Assembly (NCBI GenBank): GCA_002410925.1
Contig: DHPR01000022.1
Location: 1-35,139, forward strand
Direction of reading: 5' to 3'
DNA: 35,139 nucleotides
Origin: UBA5359 sp002410925 [NCBI: bacterium UBP13_UBA5359]
GTDB lineage: Bacteria; UBP13; UBA5359
Shown: positions 25,378 through 33,395 of the stretch, in pieces
How positions within the stretch are numbered: the first letter of the stretch is position 1
Layout of the letters: the number at the start of each line of letters is the position of its first letter
Position numbers and translations under genes: made by a program
The notes under the pieces: model-generated
Told to the model about the DNA's origin: nothing
The model's input: only the letters and a program-made list of their open reading frames with translations
Database searches by the model: none

Positions 25378-26172
25378 TTGGTAATAGATTTCCATGTTCA
25401 TTGCTTTCCGGATAATCTGGCAGCTAAAGCAGTGCCGTCGCTGGCTGCCGCTGCCGGAGAGAGGGCGCATACCGATGGTACTCTTTCAGATCTGAAGCGC
25501 TCCATGGATGAAGCGGGAGTAGATATTTCCGTACTGCAGCCGGTGGCTACCAGGCCCGGCCAGGTTGAGAGCATAAATAACTGGCTGGAGGATGTGGTCG
25601 ATAGCCGTATAACGGCTTTTGGGGCCATGCATCCGGACCTGGAATCGCGGCATATGATGGATGCTCTGGAAAAAATAGTAGATATAGGGTTGAAAGGAAT
25701 TAAGCTGCATCCGGATTATCAGGATTTTTTCGTTGACGAAGAACGCCTTTATCCGATATATGAAGAGATCTTCTCGCGAGGCCTCTATATCCTCTTTCAT
25801 GCCGGTGTCGATATCGGTTTGCAGCCGCCCTATCGTTGTACTCCAGACAGGCTGGCTATACTGCTGGAGCATTTTCCGGAGGCCGGAATAATAGCCGCTC
25901 ATATGGGCGGATTTGCTTACTGGGATACGGTAGAGTACATGCTTCTCGGCAGGGATATATTTTTTGATACCTCCTATGCTGTGGATTACCTTGGTATGGA
26001 GAGGATGTCCTGTCTTATCAGGGGGCATGGAGCGGAGAAGATTCTCTTTGCTACGGATTCTCCCTGGGGAGAGCAAGCCGGAGAGTTGGAAGGCATTGGT
26101 GATCTGGAGCTCAATCCGGATGAAGAGAAACGGATACTTGGCGATAACGCCGCCAGAATACTGGAGATTTGA
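25378..26172 (+). CDS. Amidohydrolase-2 family metal-dependent hydrolase
   Basis: A 264-residue TIM-barrel hydrolase of the amidohydrolase 2 family, which contains lactonases, decarboxylases and hydratases. Metal-site residues are H6 and H8 (DFHVH), K109/H111 (GIKLHP), H141, H175 (AAHMGG) and D227 (LFATDSPW), a complete set. Start is TTG at 25378, giving MVIDFHVH directly; no ATG lies upstream in frame. It is 7 bases after the mutarotase-like gene and 12 bases before the AraC start, making a three-gene operon. It is a distant paralog of the amidohydrolases at 28322 and 32406. Sugar lactone hydrolysis would fit next to sugar dehydrogenases, but this is inference. Confidence 0.9.
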   Translation: MVIDFHVHCFPDNLAAKAVPSLAAAAGERAHTDGTLSDLKRSMDEAGVDISVLQPVATRPGQVESINNWLEDVVDSRITAFGAMHPDLESRHMMDALEKIVDIGLKGIKLHPDYQDFFVDEERLYPIYEEIFSRGLYILFHAGVDIGLQPPYRCTPDRLAILLEHFPEAGIIAAHMGGFAYWDTVEYMLLGRDIFFDTSYAVDYLGMERMSCLIRGHGAEKILFATDSPWGEQAGELEGIGDLELNPDEEKRILGDNAARILEI

Positions 26173-26184
26173 TAGGTGGCTGAA

Positions 26185-27027
26185 ATGGCAAGCTCCATCG
26201 ATAAGAAAGAGGCACCTGTAGTAGAGCAAATATTCTCTTCGGAGATGGTTTTTCCCGTCAAAGTAAGCTGGAGATCGGGTATTTGCGGCAGAGGTATTCT
26301 GGCTTATCATGGAGAGATGGAGATACATTTCATCAAGAGAGGCGAGGGAGCCTACTTTATTACGGATAATTGCTATTCATGTCGAAAGAATTATCTTGTT
26401 GTAATACGCCCGAACGTTGTCCACAGAGCTATGCCGCAAGCTGATTCCTATATGGAGCAATGGGTTCTCTTCTTCCCTTTATCTGTGTTTTCTGAGAGTT
26501 GCCGTATACCGGAGCAATCTTGCTGCCTGGAATTGGACGAGAGAGCTGCTACGGAAGCAGAGGTCATTTTTCGTATCATAGAGGAGGAAGGCCGTTGCCG
26601 GAATGCACTATGGAAAGAGATAATAATCAATCAATTAGAGCGGATTCTTCTGCTGGCCATACGGGCAGGGAAGGAGTCGGATATCCAGCGACCGGAAAAT
26701 CCTCTGGTAAAGAAGCTGATAGGATATATTGAAGAGCACTTCAGAGAAGAGTTGAATCTTACCGTATTCAAGAAAGAGTTTTCCTACTCTTCCAGCCATC
26801 TTTCCAGAGTCTTTAAACAGTGCACCGGCCTGAATCTTCACCAGTATATTACACAACGACGCATTGCTGAAGCCAAGAGGCTGCTGGAGGAAGAGGAAGA
26901 GAAGGTGGATGCCATATCCCGTCAAGTAGGCTTCAGCGATTTCTCTCTGTTTAACCGTAATTTCAAGCGTATAACAGGCTTCACCCCCTCTGCTTATCGC
27001 AAAATATTATACCAGGAGGTCAAATAA
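26185..27027 (+). CDS. AraC-family transcriptional regulator
   Basis: A 280-residue activator type. An N-terminal cupin-like sensor domain (about 20-150, with EIHFIKRGEGAYFI and VVIRPNVVH) binds a ligand. The C-terminal two-HTH DNA-binding domain (about 180-280) includes SSHLSRVFKQ, the YITQRRIAEAKRLL helix and the family signature VGFSDFSLFNRNFKRITGFTPSAYR. Start is ATG 26185 with AGGTGG 5 bases upstream; the GTG at 26176 overlaps it. It follows the amidohydrolase at 12 bases, so it is cotranscribed with the genes it may control. It is clearly paralogous to the AraC at 33396. The effector is probably a sugar of the local pathway. Confidence 0.95.
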   Translation: MASSIDKKEAPVVEQIFSSEMVFPVKVSWRSGICGRGILAYHGEMEIHFIKRGEGAYFITDNCYSCRKNYLVVIRPNVVHRAMPQADSYMEQWVLFFPLSVFSESCRIPEQSCCLELDERAATEAEVIFRIIEEEGRCRNALWKEIIINQLERILLLAIRAGKESDIQRPENPLVKKLIGYIEEHFREELNLTVFKKEFSYSSSHLSRVFKQCTGLNLHQYITQRRIAEAKRLLEEEEEKVDAISRQVGFSDFSLFNRNFKRITGFTPSAYRKILYQEVK

Positions 27028-27177
27028 TGTTATTGTTTTTGTTACCTGCATGCTATATAGTAAGTAACTGTGCTTTATATAAAAGAATCTCTTAACTGCC
27101 CGGAGTTGCCTTTGAGCATAATACTAGCGGCAATGTCCGGAGAATAGCAATTATTAAATTAAGGATGAAAAGTATCG

Positions 27178-28284
27178 ATGTGTAAAGTGCGCTTAGGTAT
27201 TATTGGAGTAGGTGTCATGGGGTCCGGTCATGCAAAGTACGTAATGGACGGCAGTATCTCCCGCTGCGAGTTGACGGCGGTGGCGGATGCCAATCCTGCC
27301 AACCTGGCCAAATTCCGCAGCTTGAAATGCTTTGCAGACAGTCATGAGATGATTCTTTCCGGAGAGGTGGATGCTGTTCTTATAGCCACCCCTCACTTTT
27401 TTCATACTGCTGCAGGAATAGATGCTTTGCAGAATGGATTGCATGTACTGGTGGAAAAACCCATCTCCGTACATAAGGCTGATGCCGAAAGGCTGATAGC
27501 AGCTCACACCAATAAAGACCAGGTCTTTGCGGCTATGTTCTGCGTGCGGACGGTACCGCAATATAAAAAGATCAAGCAGATGATAGACAAAGGAGAATTG
27601 GGTAAAATCGAGAGGATCACCTGGATAGGTACGGACTGGTTCAGAACGGCAGCTTATTATCGCAGCAGCGCCTGGAGAGCCACCTGGAAGGGTGAGGGGG
27701 GCGGCGTGTTGCTCAATCAATGTCCGCACCAGCTTGATTTATTGCAGTGGATGTGCGGCATGCCAAGCAGGATTCATGCCTTTTGCGATTTGGGCTTTTA
27801 TCACGATATTGAAGTGGAAGATCGCGTTACCGCTTTTATGCGTTATCCCAATGGCGCTACGGGGGTGTTCATAACCAGTACCGGAGAAGCGCCCGGCACC
27901 AACCGCCTGGAGATAGCCGGAGAGATGGGAAAGCTGGTATTGGAAAACGGTAAGCTGACCTTTACTCGCAACGAAGTTTCGGCCAGAGTGTTCTGCGATA
28001 CCAGCGATGCTCTGATGGGTATGCCTGAAGTGTGGAATGCGCAGATACCGATCACCGGTGCGGGCGGTTTACATGCAGAGATAACGCAAAACTTTGTGGA
28101 TGCCATCCTGGACGGCAAACCGCTGATAGCTCCGGCGGAGGAAGGCATAAAATCTATTGAGCTTGCCAATGCCATGCTCTACTCATCGCTAAAGAATACG
28201 GCTGTGGAACTGCCGTTGGACGGGGCTGCTTTTGAAATTGAGCTACAGAGATTGATAGATGCTTCGAGCTCCAACAAACGATAA
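27178..28284 (+). CDS. Gfo/Idh/MocA family oxidoreductase
   Basis: A 368-residue NAD(P)-dependent dehydrogenase. The nucleotide turn is GIIGVGVMG (7-15), the lysine is K94 in VEKPISV, and the C-terminal domain motif GGVLLNQCPHQLD (175-187) carries N180 and H184, the form common in inositol-type dehydrogenases. It begins a new unit 150 bases after the AraC gene; the gap holds no clear promoter. The amidohydrolase gene follows 37 bases later with its own GAGGAGGGA ribosome site, so the two are likely cotranscribed. Oxidation followed by lactone hydrolysis is a plausible coupling. The substrate is unknown. Confidence 0.93.
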   Translation: MCKVRLGIIGVGVMGSGHAKYVMDGSISRCELTAVADANPANLAKFRSLKCFADSHEMILSGEVDAVLIATPHFFHTAAGIDALQNGLHVLVEKPISVHKADAERLIAAHTNKDQVFAAMFCVRTVPQYKKIKQMIDKGELGKIERITWIGTDWFRTAAYYRSSAWRATWKGEGGGVLLNQCPHQLDLLQWMCGMPSRIHAFCDLGFYHDIEVEDRVTAFMRYPNGATGVFITSTGEAPGTNRLEIAGEMGKLVLENGKLTFTRNEVSARVFCDTSDALMGMPEVWNAQIPITGAGGLHAEITQNFVDAILDGKPLIAPAEEGIKSIELANAMLYSSLKNTAVELPLDGAAFEIELQRLIDASSSNKR

Positions 28285-28321
28285 ATAGCGGCCTGACATA
28301 AAAAGCCGAGGAGGGAACAGA

Positions 28322-29200
28322 ATGTTCATCGATATTCACGTTCATACCCGTCGCTTTATTTCTCCGTCAAGAGGTGGCAAGCAGGCTTATGCCACGCCCC
28401 GGCAGCTGTTGGAACGGTACGAGAGCATAGCTGTCAGAAGTGCTGTTCTTTTGCCCGGAGTCAATCCCGAATGTGCATACGTGCCCCAATCCAACGAGGA
28501 GATACTGGAGATATGCAAAAGCTATCCCGACAGGTTCATCCCTTTTTGCAATATCGATCCTAGAGCTATGGCCAACTCCGCCGGCGCTCCTCTTAACGAG
28601 TTGATGAGCTTTTATAAAGAGCAGGGGTGTAAAGGCATTGGAGAAATCTGTGCCAACCTGCCCTTTCAGGACCCATTGGTACAAAATCTATTTAAGCATG
28701 CCCAGGCTGAAGGGTTGCCGGTAACCTTCCATATGGCGGCTCAGATAGGGGGAATATACGGTCTTTACGACGAACCCGGGCTGCCGCAGCTGGAAAGTAG
28801 CCTGCGGGCCTGGCCCGGGCTGAAGTTTCTGGGGCACTCCCAGACCTTCTGGGCGGAGATGGCGCCGTTGGAGAAGATGGAAGACCGGTACGGCTACCCC
28901 AGGTATCCCATAAAAGAAGAGGGCGCAGTGCCCAGGCTGATGCGGCGCTATGAGAATTTACTGGGGGACCTGTCAGCCGGCAGCGGGCATAATGCTTTGG
29001 CCAGAGATATGGACTATGCGGCGAATTTTCTGAATGAGTTCCAGGACAGGCTCTTTTTTGGCACCGATATCTGTGCTCCCGATACGCCTACGCCGCTGGT
29101 AGATCTTTTACTTCGTCTTCGTGATGAAAAAAAGATAAGTGCAGAAGTGTTTGAAAAAATTGCCCGGGTGAATGCCGAAAAGCTTTTAGGCCTGATTTAG
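28322..29200 (+). CDS. Amidohydrolase-2 family metal-dependent hydrolase
   Basis: A 292-residue TIM-barrel hydrolase. Metal-site candidates are H6/H8 (DIHVHT), E108 (GIGEIC), H137 (TFHMAA), H172 (LGHSQ) and D249 (FFGTDICAPD). It shares with the protein at 32406 the block around DLSAGSGHNALARD and the FLNEFQDRLFFGTD region, so the two are closer to each other than to 25378. The glutamate in place of a lysine in strand 3 is a subfamily feature. The ATG has a strong purine-rich site (GAGGAGGGA). It lies between a Gfo/Idh dehydrogenase and an MFS transporter. A truncated relative of its 5' end lies at 30801-30900. Substrate unknown. Confidence 0.9.
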   Translation: MFIDIHVHTRRFISPSRGGKQAYATPRQLLERYESIAVRSAVLLPGVNPECAYVPQSNEEILEICKSYPDRFIPFCNIDPRAMANSAGAPLNELMSFYKEQGCKGIGEICANLPFQDPLVQNLFKHAQAEGLPVTFHMAAQIGGIYGLYDEPGLPQLESSLRAWPGLKFLGHSQTFWAEMAPLEKMEDRYGYPRYPIKEEGAVPRLMRRYENLLGDLSAGSGHNALARDMDYAANFLNEFQDRLFFGTDICAPDTPTPLVDLLLRLRDEKKISAEVFEKIARVNAEKLLGLI

Positions 29201-29229
29201 AAGGCGGCCTTACCGATTTAAAAGCAATT

Positions 29230-29258
29230 ATCTCGCTGGTAATCGAGCGAGATTGTTT
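29230..29258 (+). terminator. Possible terminator after the amidohydrolase gene
   Basis: ATCTCGCT (29230-29237), an 8-base loop and AGCGAGAT (29246-29253) form a perfect 8-bp stem followed by TGTTT. It is 29 bases past the stop and precedes the MFS gene. The T-tract is short. The rest of the 230-base gap shows nothing else I can support. Confidence 0.5.
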
Positions 29259-29430
29259 CAACTCGATACAGAGGCCATGCTCTTTGCTCATGGCCGGGGA
29301 AGGAAGCGTTGGTTTTTTATGGGGAGCGAAGGAAAGATATTGCAACAAAGAGTGAAGAGAGACAAGTATTTGGAGAGCTTATAAGCTTGTTAATCAAGGC
29401 TTCGGTTGGGACTTAACGGGGTTTTTAGTT

Positions 29431-30750
29431 ATGAAAGAGATAATGCCGGCTGTTAGCAGGCTGGCGGATATTTTAAGAGACAAGCGTGATCTCTTACTGG
29501 TCATAGCTTTAATGAATGTTGTCTATGCCTTTTCCTATTTTCAGCGTGTAGCTATTCCCGGCACTATATTCGATGAATTACAGGTAGATATGGCGCTTTC
29601 CTCTTCCGCTGTCACCATGCTGGGAAGCATCTTTTTGTATGTTTACGGAGGCATGCAGCCCTTTTCCGGCGCTTTAGTAGACAGGATAGGGCCGGTGCGT
29701 ATTCTATTAACAGGCGGAACAGTGCTGACTGCGGGCTCTCTGCTCTTTCCGTTGTCAGGCACCCTGACTATGCTTTACGTCAGCCGTTTTATAATGGGAC
29801 TGGGCGCCAGCCTGATATATCTATCTCTGGTCAAGCAGATTGACGGCCATTTCAGTAGCAAGCATTTCTCCATTCTATTGAGCATGACCCTCTTTATCGG
29901 TTATAGCGGCGGTCTTTTAGGCACCAGGCCATTTGAAGCCGCTGTTCAGGCATTCGGCTGGAGGAAACCCCTGCTGGCTGTAGGCATAGCCTGCGCCCTG
30001 GCGGTGATAATTTGCGCTTTTATTACCCGAAGAACGGCTGTGAACCGACGACAATCAATTAATATCCAGGTCTTTCCAGCCCTGAAGAGAGTCCTGAAAA
30101 ATCGTGATTCTTGCGTCGGAAGCTATACCGTGTCCGTCATTTTTGCTATTTATATGTTGATCGTGTCCGTTATCGGCAAGAAGATGTTGCAGGACTGTTG
30201 CTCTTTAAGCTCAGCGGCGGCTGCATCTTATACCTTTTTGCTGATGCTCTCTTCCGTGATAGCGGTATCCCTGTCAGGGCTGATATCCCGTCTGGCCGGC
30301 AATCAGCGCCGGTTGCTTCTGATCCTTTCCACTGTGATGCTGCTGGTCTCTCTCTGCCTGGCTGTGCCGGTACTGCTGGGCGGAGTCTTATGGATTTTAC
30401 CCAGCTTTATATTGCTGGGAGCTTCGTCTATGGCCACGCCCATATGCTGTGCCTATATCAAAGAGGTAAATGATCCGGCGTATGCTGCTACTTCGATAGG
30501 CGTATACAATGGAGCGGCCTATCTATCCGTCGCTCTTTTATGCAACGGCGCCGGCGCGGTGCTGGATCACTTCGGGGCAGGAGTTAAAACAACGGCCCTT
30601 GCTGTCAGATATCCTCCAGAGGCTTATGGTGTTATTCTGGCCGGTTGTTTTGTGCTGGCGCTTTCAGCCTTTATCAGCGCCTGTTTTATTCGTGAAACCT
30701 ATGGCAGCAACATCTGGTCTGCAGCGCAAAAAGTTTTAAATCGGGTTTAG
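29431..30750 (+). CDS. Major facilitator superfamily transporter
   Basis: A 439-residue inner-membrane transporter with about 12 hydrophobic segments. The loop 2-3 motif A appears as GALVDRIGPVRIL (G-x3-D-R-x-G-x-x-R), and a central charged loop (about 200-225, ITRRTAVNRRQ) separates the two six-helix halves. It most likely imports or exports the small molecule handled by the adjacent dehydrogenase and amidohydrolase. The ribosome site before ATG 29431 is weak (GGGG 12 bases upstream). A candidate terminator precedes it, so it may be separately transcribed. Hexuronate or sugar-acid transport is possible, but the substrate cannot be read from sequence. Confidence 0.92.
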   Translation: MKEIMPAVSRLADILRDKRDLLLVIALMNVVYAFSYFQRVAIPGTIFDELQVDMALSSSAVTMLGSIFLYVYGGMQPFSGALVDRIGPVRILLTGGTVLTAGSLLFPLSGTLTMLYVSRFIMGLGASLIYLSLVKQIDGHFSSKHFSILLSMTLFIGYSGGLLGTRPFEAAVQAFGWRKPLLAVGIACALAVIICAFITRRTAVNRRQSINIQVFPALKRVLKNRDSCVGSYTVSVIFAIYMLIVSVIGKKMLQDCCSLSSAAAASYTFLLMLSSVIAVSLSGLISRLAGNQRRLLLILSTVMLLVSLCLAVPVLLGGVLWILPSFILLGASSMATPICCAYIKEVNDPAYAATSIGVYNGAAYLSVALLCNGAGAVLDHFGAGVKTTALAVRYPPEAYGVILAGCFVLALSAFISACFIRETYGSNIWSAAQKVLNRV

Positions 30751-30800
30751 AGAGAAGAGAGTAGCGTGAAGAGCTATTAACATAACAGAAGGAAGTAATC

Positions 30801-30900
30801 CTGTTCATCGATATTCATGTTAATACCCATCAGAATCTTCGGCCCGTCCAAAGAAGGAGACAGCTTTATATGCAAAGCCTATCCCGGCAGGTCTAATTCC
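30801..30900 (+). pseudogene. Decayed 5' fragment of an amidohydrolase gene
   Basis: CTG TTC ATC GAT ATT CAT GTT AAT ACC CAT reads LFIDIHVNTH. It matches the first 30 bases of the gene at 28322 at 26 of 30 positions, with the ATG changed to CTG. Further on, the 26 bases from ATATGCAAAG match 28510 onward at 22 of 26 positions (ICKAYPGR against ICKSYPDR) but in a shifted frame after an internal loss of roughly 120 bases. A stop follows. Start codon, second metal His and most of the gene are gone. It lies in the 298-base gap between the MFS and aminotransferase genes. Confidence 0.75.
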
Positions 30901-30943
30901 ATGCTCACCACAAAATATTACACTTGGATGATTAATAAGTATA

Positions 30944-30970
30944 TTGTTAACGGCAGCCGGCCGTTATAAA
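30944..30970 (+). promoter_or_regulatory. Palindrome within a candidate promoter of the aminotransferase operon
   Basis: TAACGGC-N5-GCCGTTA (30948-30966) is a perfect 7-bp inverted repeat. It sits between a possible -35 TTGTTA (30944-30949) and -10 TATAAA (30965-30970), whose 15-base spacing is short. A bound regulator would occlude or realign this weak promoter, as expected for a controlled catabolic operon. Confidence 0.4.
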
Positions 30971-31047
30971 CTGTATGATAAGGTATGATATGTTCTTCGT
31001 GGCAGCGAAACTGTAGCGAGAGGATAGGCAATAGGGAGGAAGTAACA

Positions 31048-32364
31048 ATGTGTAAACTGGCAATTAAAGGTGGAGAAAAGGCAGTTCAATCCTGCCCGGG
31101 AGATATTCTCAGCTGGCCCATAGTCAACAAGGCCATGGAAGAAGGAGTAATCGATGTGTTACGGGCAGGCAATATGTCCGGCACTGACATCACCCGCCGC
31201 TTTGAGAAAGAGTATGCCGACTGGCACGGCATGGCCTACGGGCTGGGATGCAATACCGGGACTGCAGCCCTGCATTGTGCCATGTACGGAGTAGGCATAG
31301 GAGAGGGAGATGAGATAATCTGCCCCTCCATTACCTATTGGGCCTCCTGCGTACAGGCCTTATCCCTGGGAGGCAAAGTGGTCTTTGCCGATATAGACCC
31401 TGAAACACTCTGTCTTGACCCCGATGATATGGAAAGGTGCATTACTTCTCGCACCAAAGCCGTAGTGGTGGTTCATTATTGTGGCCGACCGGCCGATATG
31501 GATAGGATAATGGCCATAGCCCGCAAGCATAATATTAAGGTGATAGAGGATGTTTCCCATGCTCATGGCGCCATGTATAAGGGGAAAATGGTAGGCACCT
31601 TCGGCGATGTGGCCGGTTTCTCCCTGATGAGCGGCAAATCCTTCGCCATCGGCGAGGCCGGCATTATGCTGACCGATGACAAAGAGATATACGACAGAGC
31701 CGTTGTTCTGGGGCATTACGAGAGACACAAAGAGATCACGACAGAGTATCTCAAAGCCGGAGCCGGCCTTCCCTGGGGCGGATATAAATACAGGATGCAT
31801 CAGCTGTCATCGGTCGTAGGGTTGGAGCAGCTGAAGAAGTATCCGGCCGAGACAGCCGAAATAGATAAGGCTATGAATTACTTCTGGGATCTGTTGGAAG
31901 GAGTGCCCGGCATAAAGCCGCATCGTCCGGCTAAAGGCAGCGGCATTAGCATGGGAGGCTGGTATCATCCGCTGGGACATTACCGGCCGGAAGAGTTGCA
32001 AGGCTTGTCTGTTAACCGCTTCTGCGAAGCCTTGCGAGCCGAAGGAGTGCAATCCGGCCCTGGATGCAATAAAGCTCTGCATCAGCATCCTCTTTTCCAC
32101 GCTATAGACGTCTATAATCAGGGCAAGCCGATTAACGCCGCTAAGGCATCTTCCGGCAGACAGGAAAATATAAGCCTGCCCGTGGCAGAGGGTATACAGA
32201 GCCGCATCTTCACCGTGCCATGGTTTAAGCGCTACTACCCGAATATAATAGAGGAATATGCCGCTGCCTTGAAGAAAGTAGTATTGAGTTACGAAGAATT
32301 GCTAAGTGACGACCCCGGCAATCCTGCGGATTCCGGAGGCTGGAATCTCTCCTTCAAGGCATAA
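31048..32364 (+). CDS. DegT/DnrJ/EryC1/StrS family PLP-dependent aminotransferase
   Basis: A 438-residue fold-type I aminotransferase that aminates keto-sugars or keto-cyclitols, usually from glutamate or glutamine. The PLP lysine is K197 in SGKSFAIGEAG, the pyridine-binding aspartate is D168 in VIEDVSHAHGA, and NTGTAALHCA (69-78) forms the phosphate pocket. The motif EDVSHAHGA resembles that of scyllo-inosose and 3-keto-sugar aminotransferases. Start is ATG 31048, with GGGAGGA (31034-31040) 7 bases upstream; the longer open frame to 30985 has none. The amidohydrolase follows by 41 bases. Together with a Gfo/Idh dehydrogenase nearby it could interconvert hydroxyl, keto and amino groups. Whether it works in synthesis or breakdown is unknown. 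Confidence 0.93.
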   Translation: MCKLAIKGGEKAVQSCPGDILSWPIVNKAMEEGVIDVLRAGNMSGTDITRRFEKEYADWHGMAYGLGCNTGTAALHCAMYGVGIGEGDEIICPSITYWASCVQALSLGGKVVFADIDPETLCLDPDDMERCITSRTKAVVVVHYCGRPADMDRIMAIARKHNIKVIEDVSHAHGAMYKGKMVGTFGDVAGFSLMSGKSFAIGEAGIMLTDDKEIYDRAVVLGHYERHKEITTEYLKAGAGLPWGGYKYRMHQLSSVVGLEQLKKYPAETAEIDKAMNYFWDLLEGVPGIKPHRPAKGSGISMGGWYHPLGHYRPEELQGLSVNRFCEALRAEGVQSGPGCNKALHQHPLFHAIDVYNQGKPINAAKASSGRQENISLPVAEGIQSRIFTVPWFKRYYPNIIEEYAAALKKVVLSYEELLSDDPGNPADSGGWNLSFKA

Positions 32365-32405
32365 TTCAAGCTGTTAGTGATAGTAGGGAAGGGAAGGTCG
32401 AGAGC

Positions 32406-33275
32406 ATGATCATAGATGTCCACAATCACCCCGACTGGCACGGCCATAATCTGGATAAGTTTCTGGCCAATATGGATAAATACGGCATAGATACCACCTG
32501 GTTGCTAAGCTGGGAATGTCCCCCCGATGAGTATGCTTCTCAATATAATAACTGCATACCCCATCCAGGAGAGGGTGGACCTATACCCTTTGCCAGATGC
32601 CTGTCATATAAAGAGAGAGCACCGGAGAGGTTTATCCTGGGCTATGCTCCCGACCCCCGCCGGCCCGAAGCTATAGATAAGCTGGCGGCGGCGGTGGAGA
32701 TATACGGAGTGCAGGTCTGCGGAGAGCTGAAGGTACGTATGACCTATGATAATCCCGATGCCCTGAGAATGTACAGGTTCTGCGGCGAGAAGAGATTGCC
32801 GGTAACGGTGCATATAGACTATGAATTCGATACCGGGGTGAAGTATCCCCGTCCCAACTACTGGTATGGCGGAGGCATAGAGGCATTTGAGCGAGCTATA
32901 CAGGCCTGCCCCGAGACTATTTTTCTGGGACATGCTCCCGGTTTCTGGTCCCATATCTCCGGAGACGGACAGCATGATAAGGTGGGCTATCCTAAAGGTA
33001 AGATTGAACCGGGCGGCAAGCTGATAGAGATGCTGAGAAGATATCCCAATCTCTATTGCGATATCTCCGCCGGCTCCGGTTGCAACGCTTTGAAGAGAGA
33101 TCCGGAGTTTGCCGTATGCTTCCTGCTGGAATTCCAGGACCGGATACTATATGCCAGAGATTACTTTGATAATGTGCATCAGGAGTTCCTCAACAGCCTT
33201 GATTTACCTTCGGCTCTTCTTCATAAGATCTATAGCGGCAATGCCGTGAAATTATTATCTCTGCAAAGCCGTTGA
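32406..33275 (+). CDS. Amidohydrolase-2 family metal-dependent hydrolase
   Basis: A 289-residue TIM-barrel hydrolase, third of its kind in the window. Metal-site candidates are H6/H8 (DVHNHP), E107 (CGELKV), H136 (TVHIDY), H176 (LGHAPG) and D252 (LYARDYFD, where the usual GTD reads ARD). It shares the DISAGSGCNALKRD and LEFQDRI blocks with the protein at 28322, so these two are paralogs. It follows the aminotransferase by 41 bases and is probably cotranscribed. A strong hairpin separates it from the AraC gene. The changed Asp motif and long loop around SHISGDGQHDK may reflect another substrate. Confidence 0.9.
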   Translation: MIIDVHNHPDWHGHNLDKFLANMDKYGIDTTWLLSWECPPDEYASQYNNCIPHPGEGGPIPFARCLSYKERAPERFILGYAPDPRRPEAIDKLAAAVEIYGVQVCGELKVRMTYDNPDALRMYRFCGEKRLPVTVHIDYEFDTGVKYPRPNYWYGGGIEAFERAIQACPETIFLGHAPGFWSHISGDGQHDKVGYPKGKIEPGGKLIEMLRRYPNLYCDISAGSGCNALKRDPEFAVCFLLEFQDRILYARDYFDNVHQEFLNSLDLPSALLHKIYSGNAVKLLSLQSR

Positions 33276-33319
33276 AACTTTGCCGGAAAGGTAGCGTCAG
33301 AGCCGAACGAAAAAGGCAT

Positions 33320-33355
33320 GCCGGCATCCGCTAGTGAAAAATAGCGGGTGCCGGC
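33320..33355. repeat. 14-bp inverted repeat after the amidohydrolase gene
   Basis: GCCGGCATCCGCTA (33320-33333), an 8-base loop, and TAGCGGGTGCCGGC (33342-33355), with one G-T wobble. It is 44 bases after the stop and 40 bases before the AraC start. No T-tract follows, so it may be a weak terminator, an attenuator or a stability hairpin. Confidence 0.7.
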
Positions 33356-33395
33356 AGCGCTCTTCCGGAATAAAGCAAAGCAGTAGAGGTATAAA

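Noticed and set aside
25486-26328. 280-codon minus-strand open frame opposite the amidohydrolase and AraC genes
   Set aside because: It overlaps two well-supported genes in antisense and lacks recognisable protein features.
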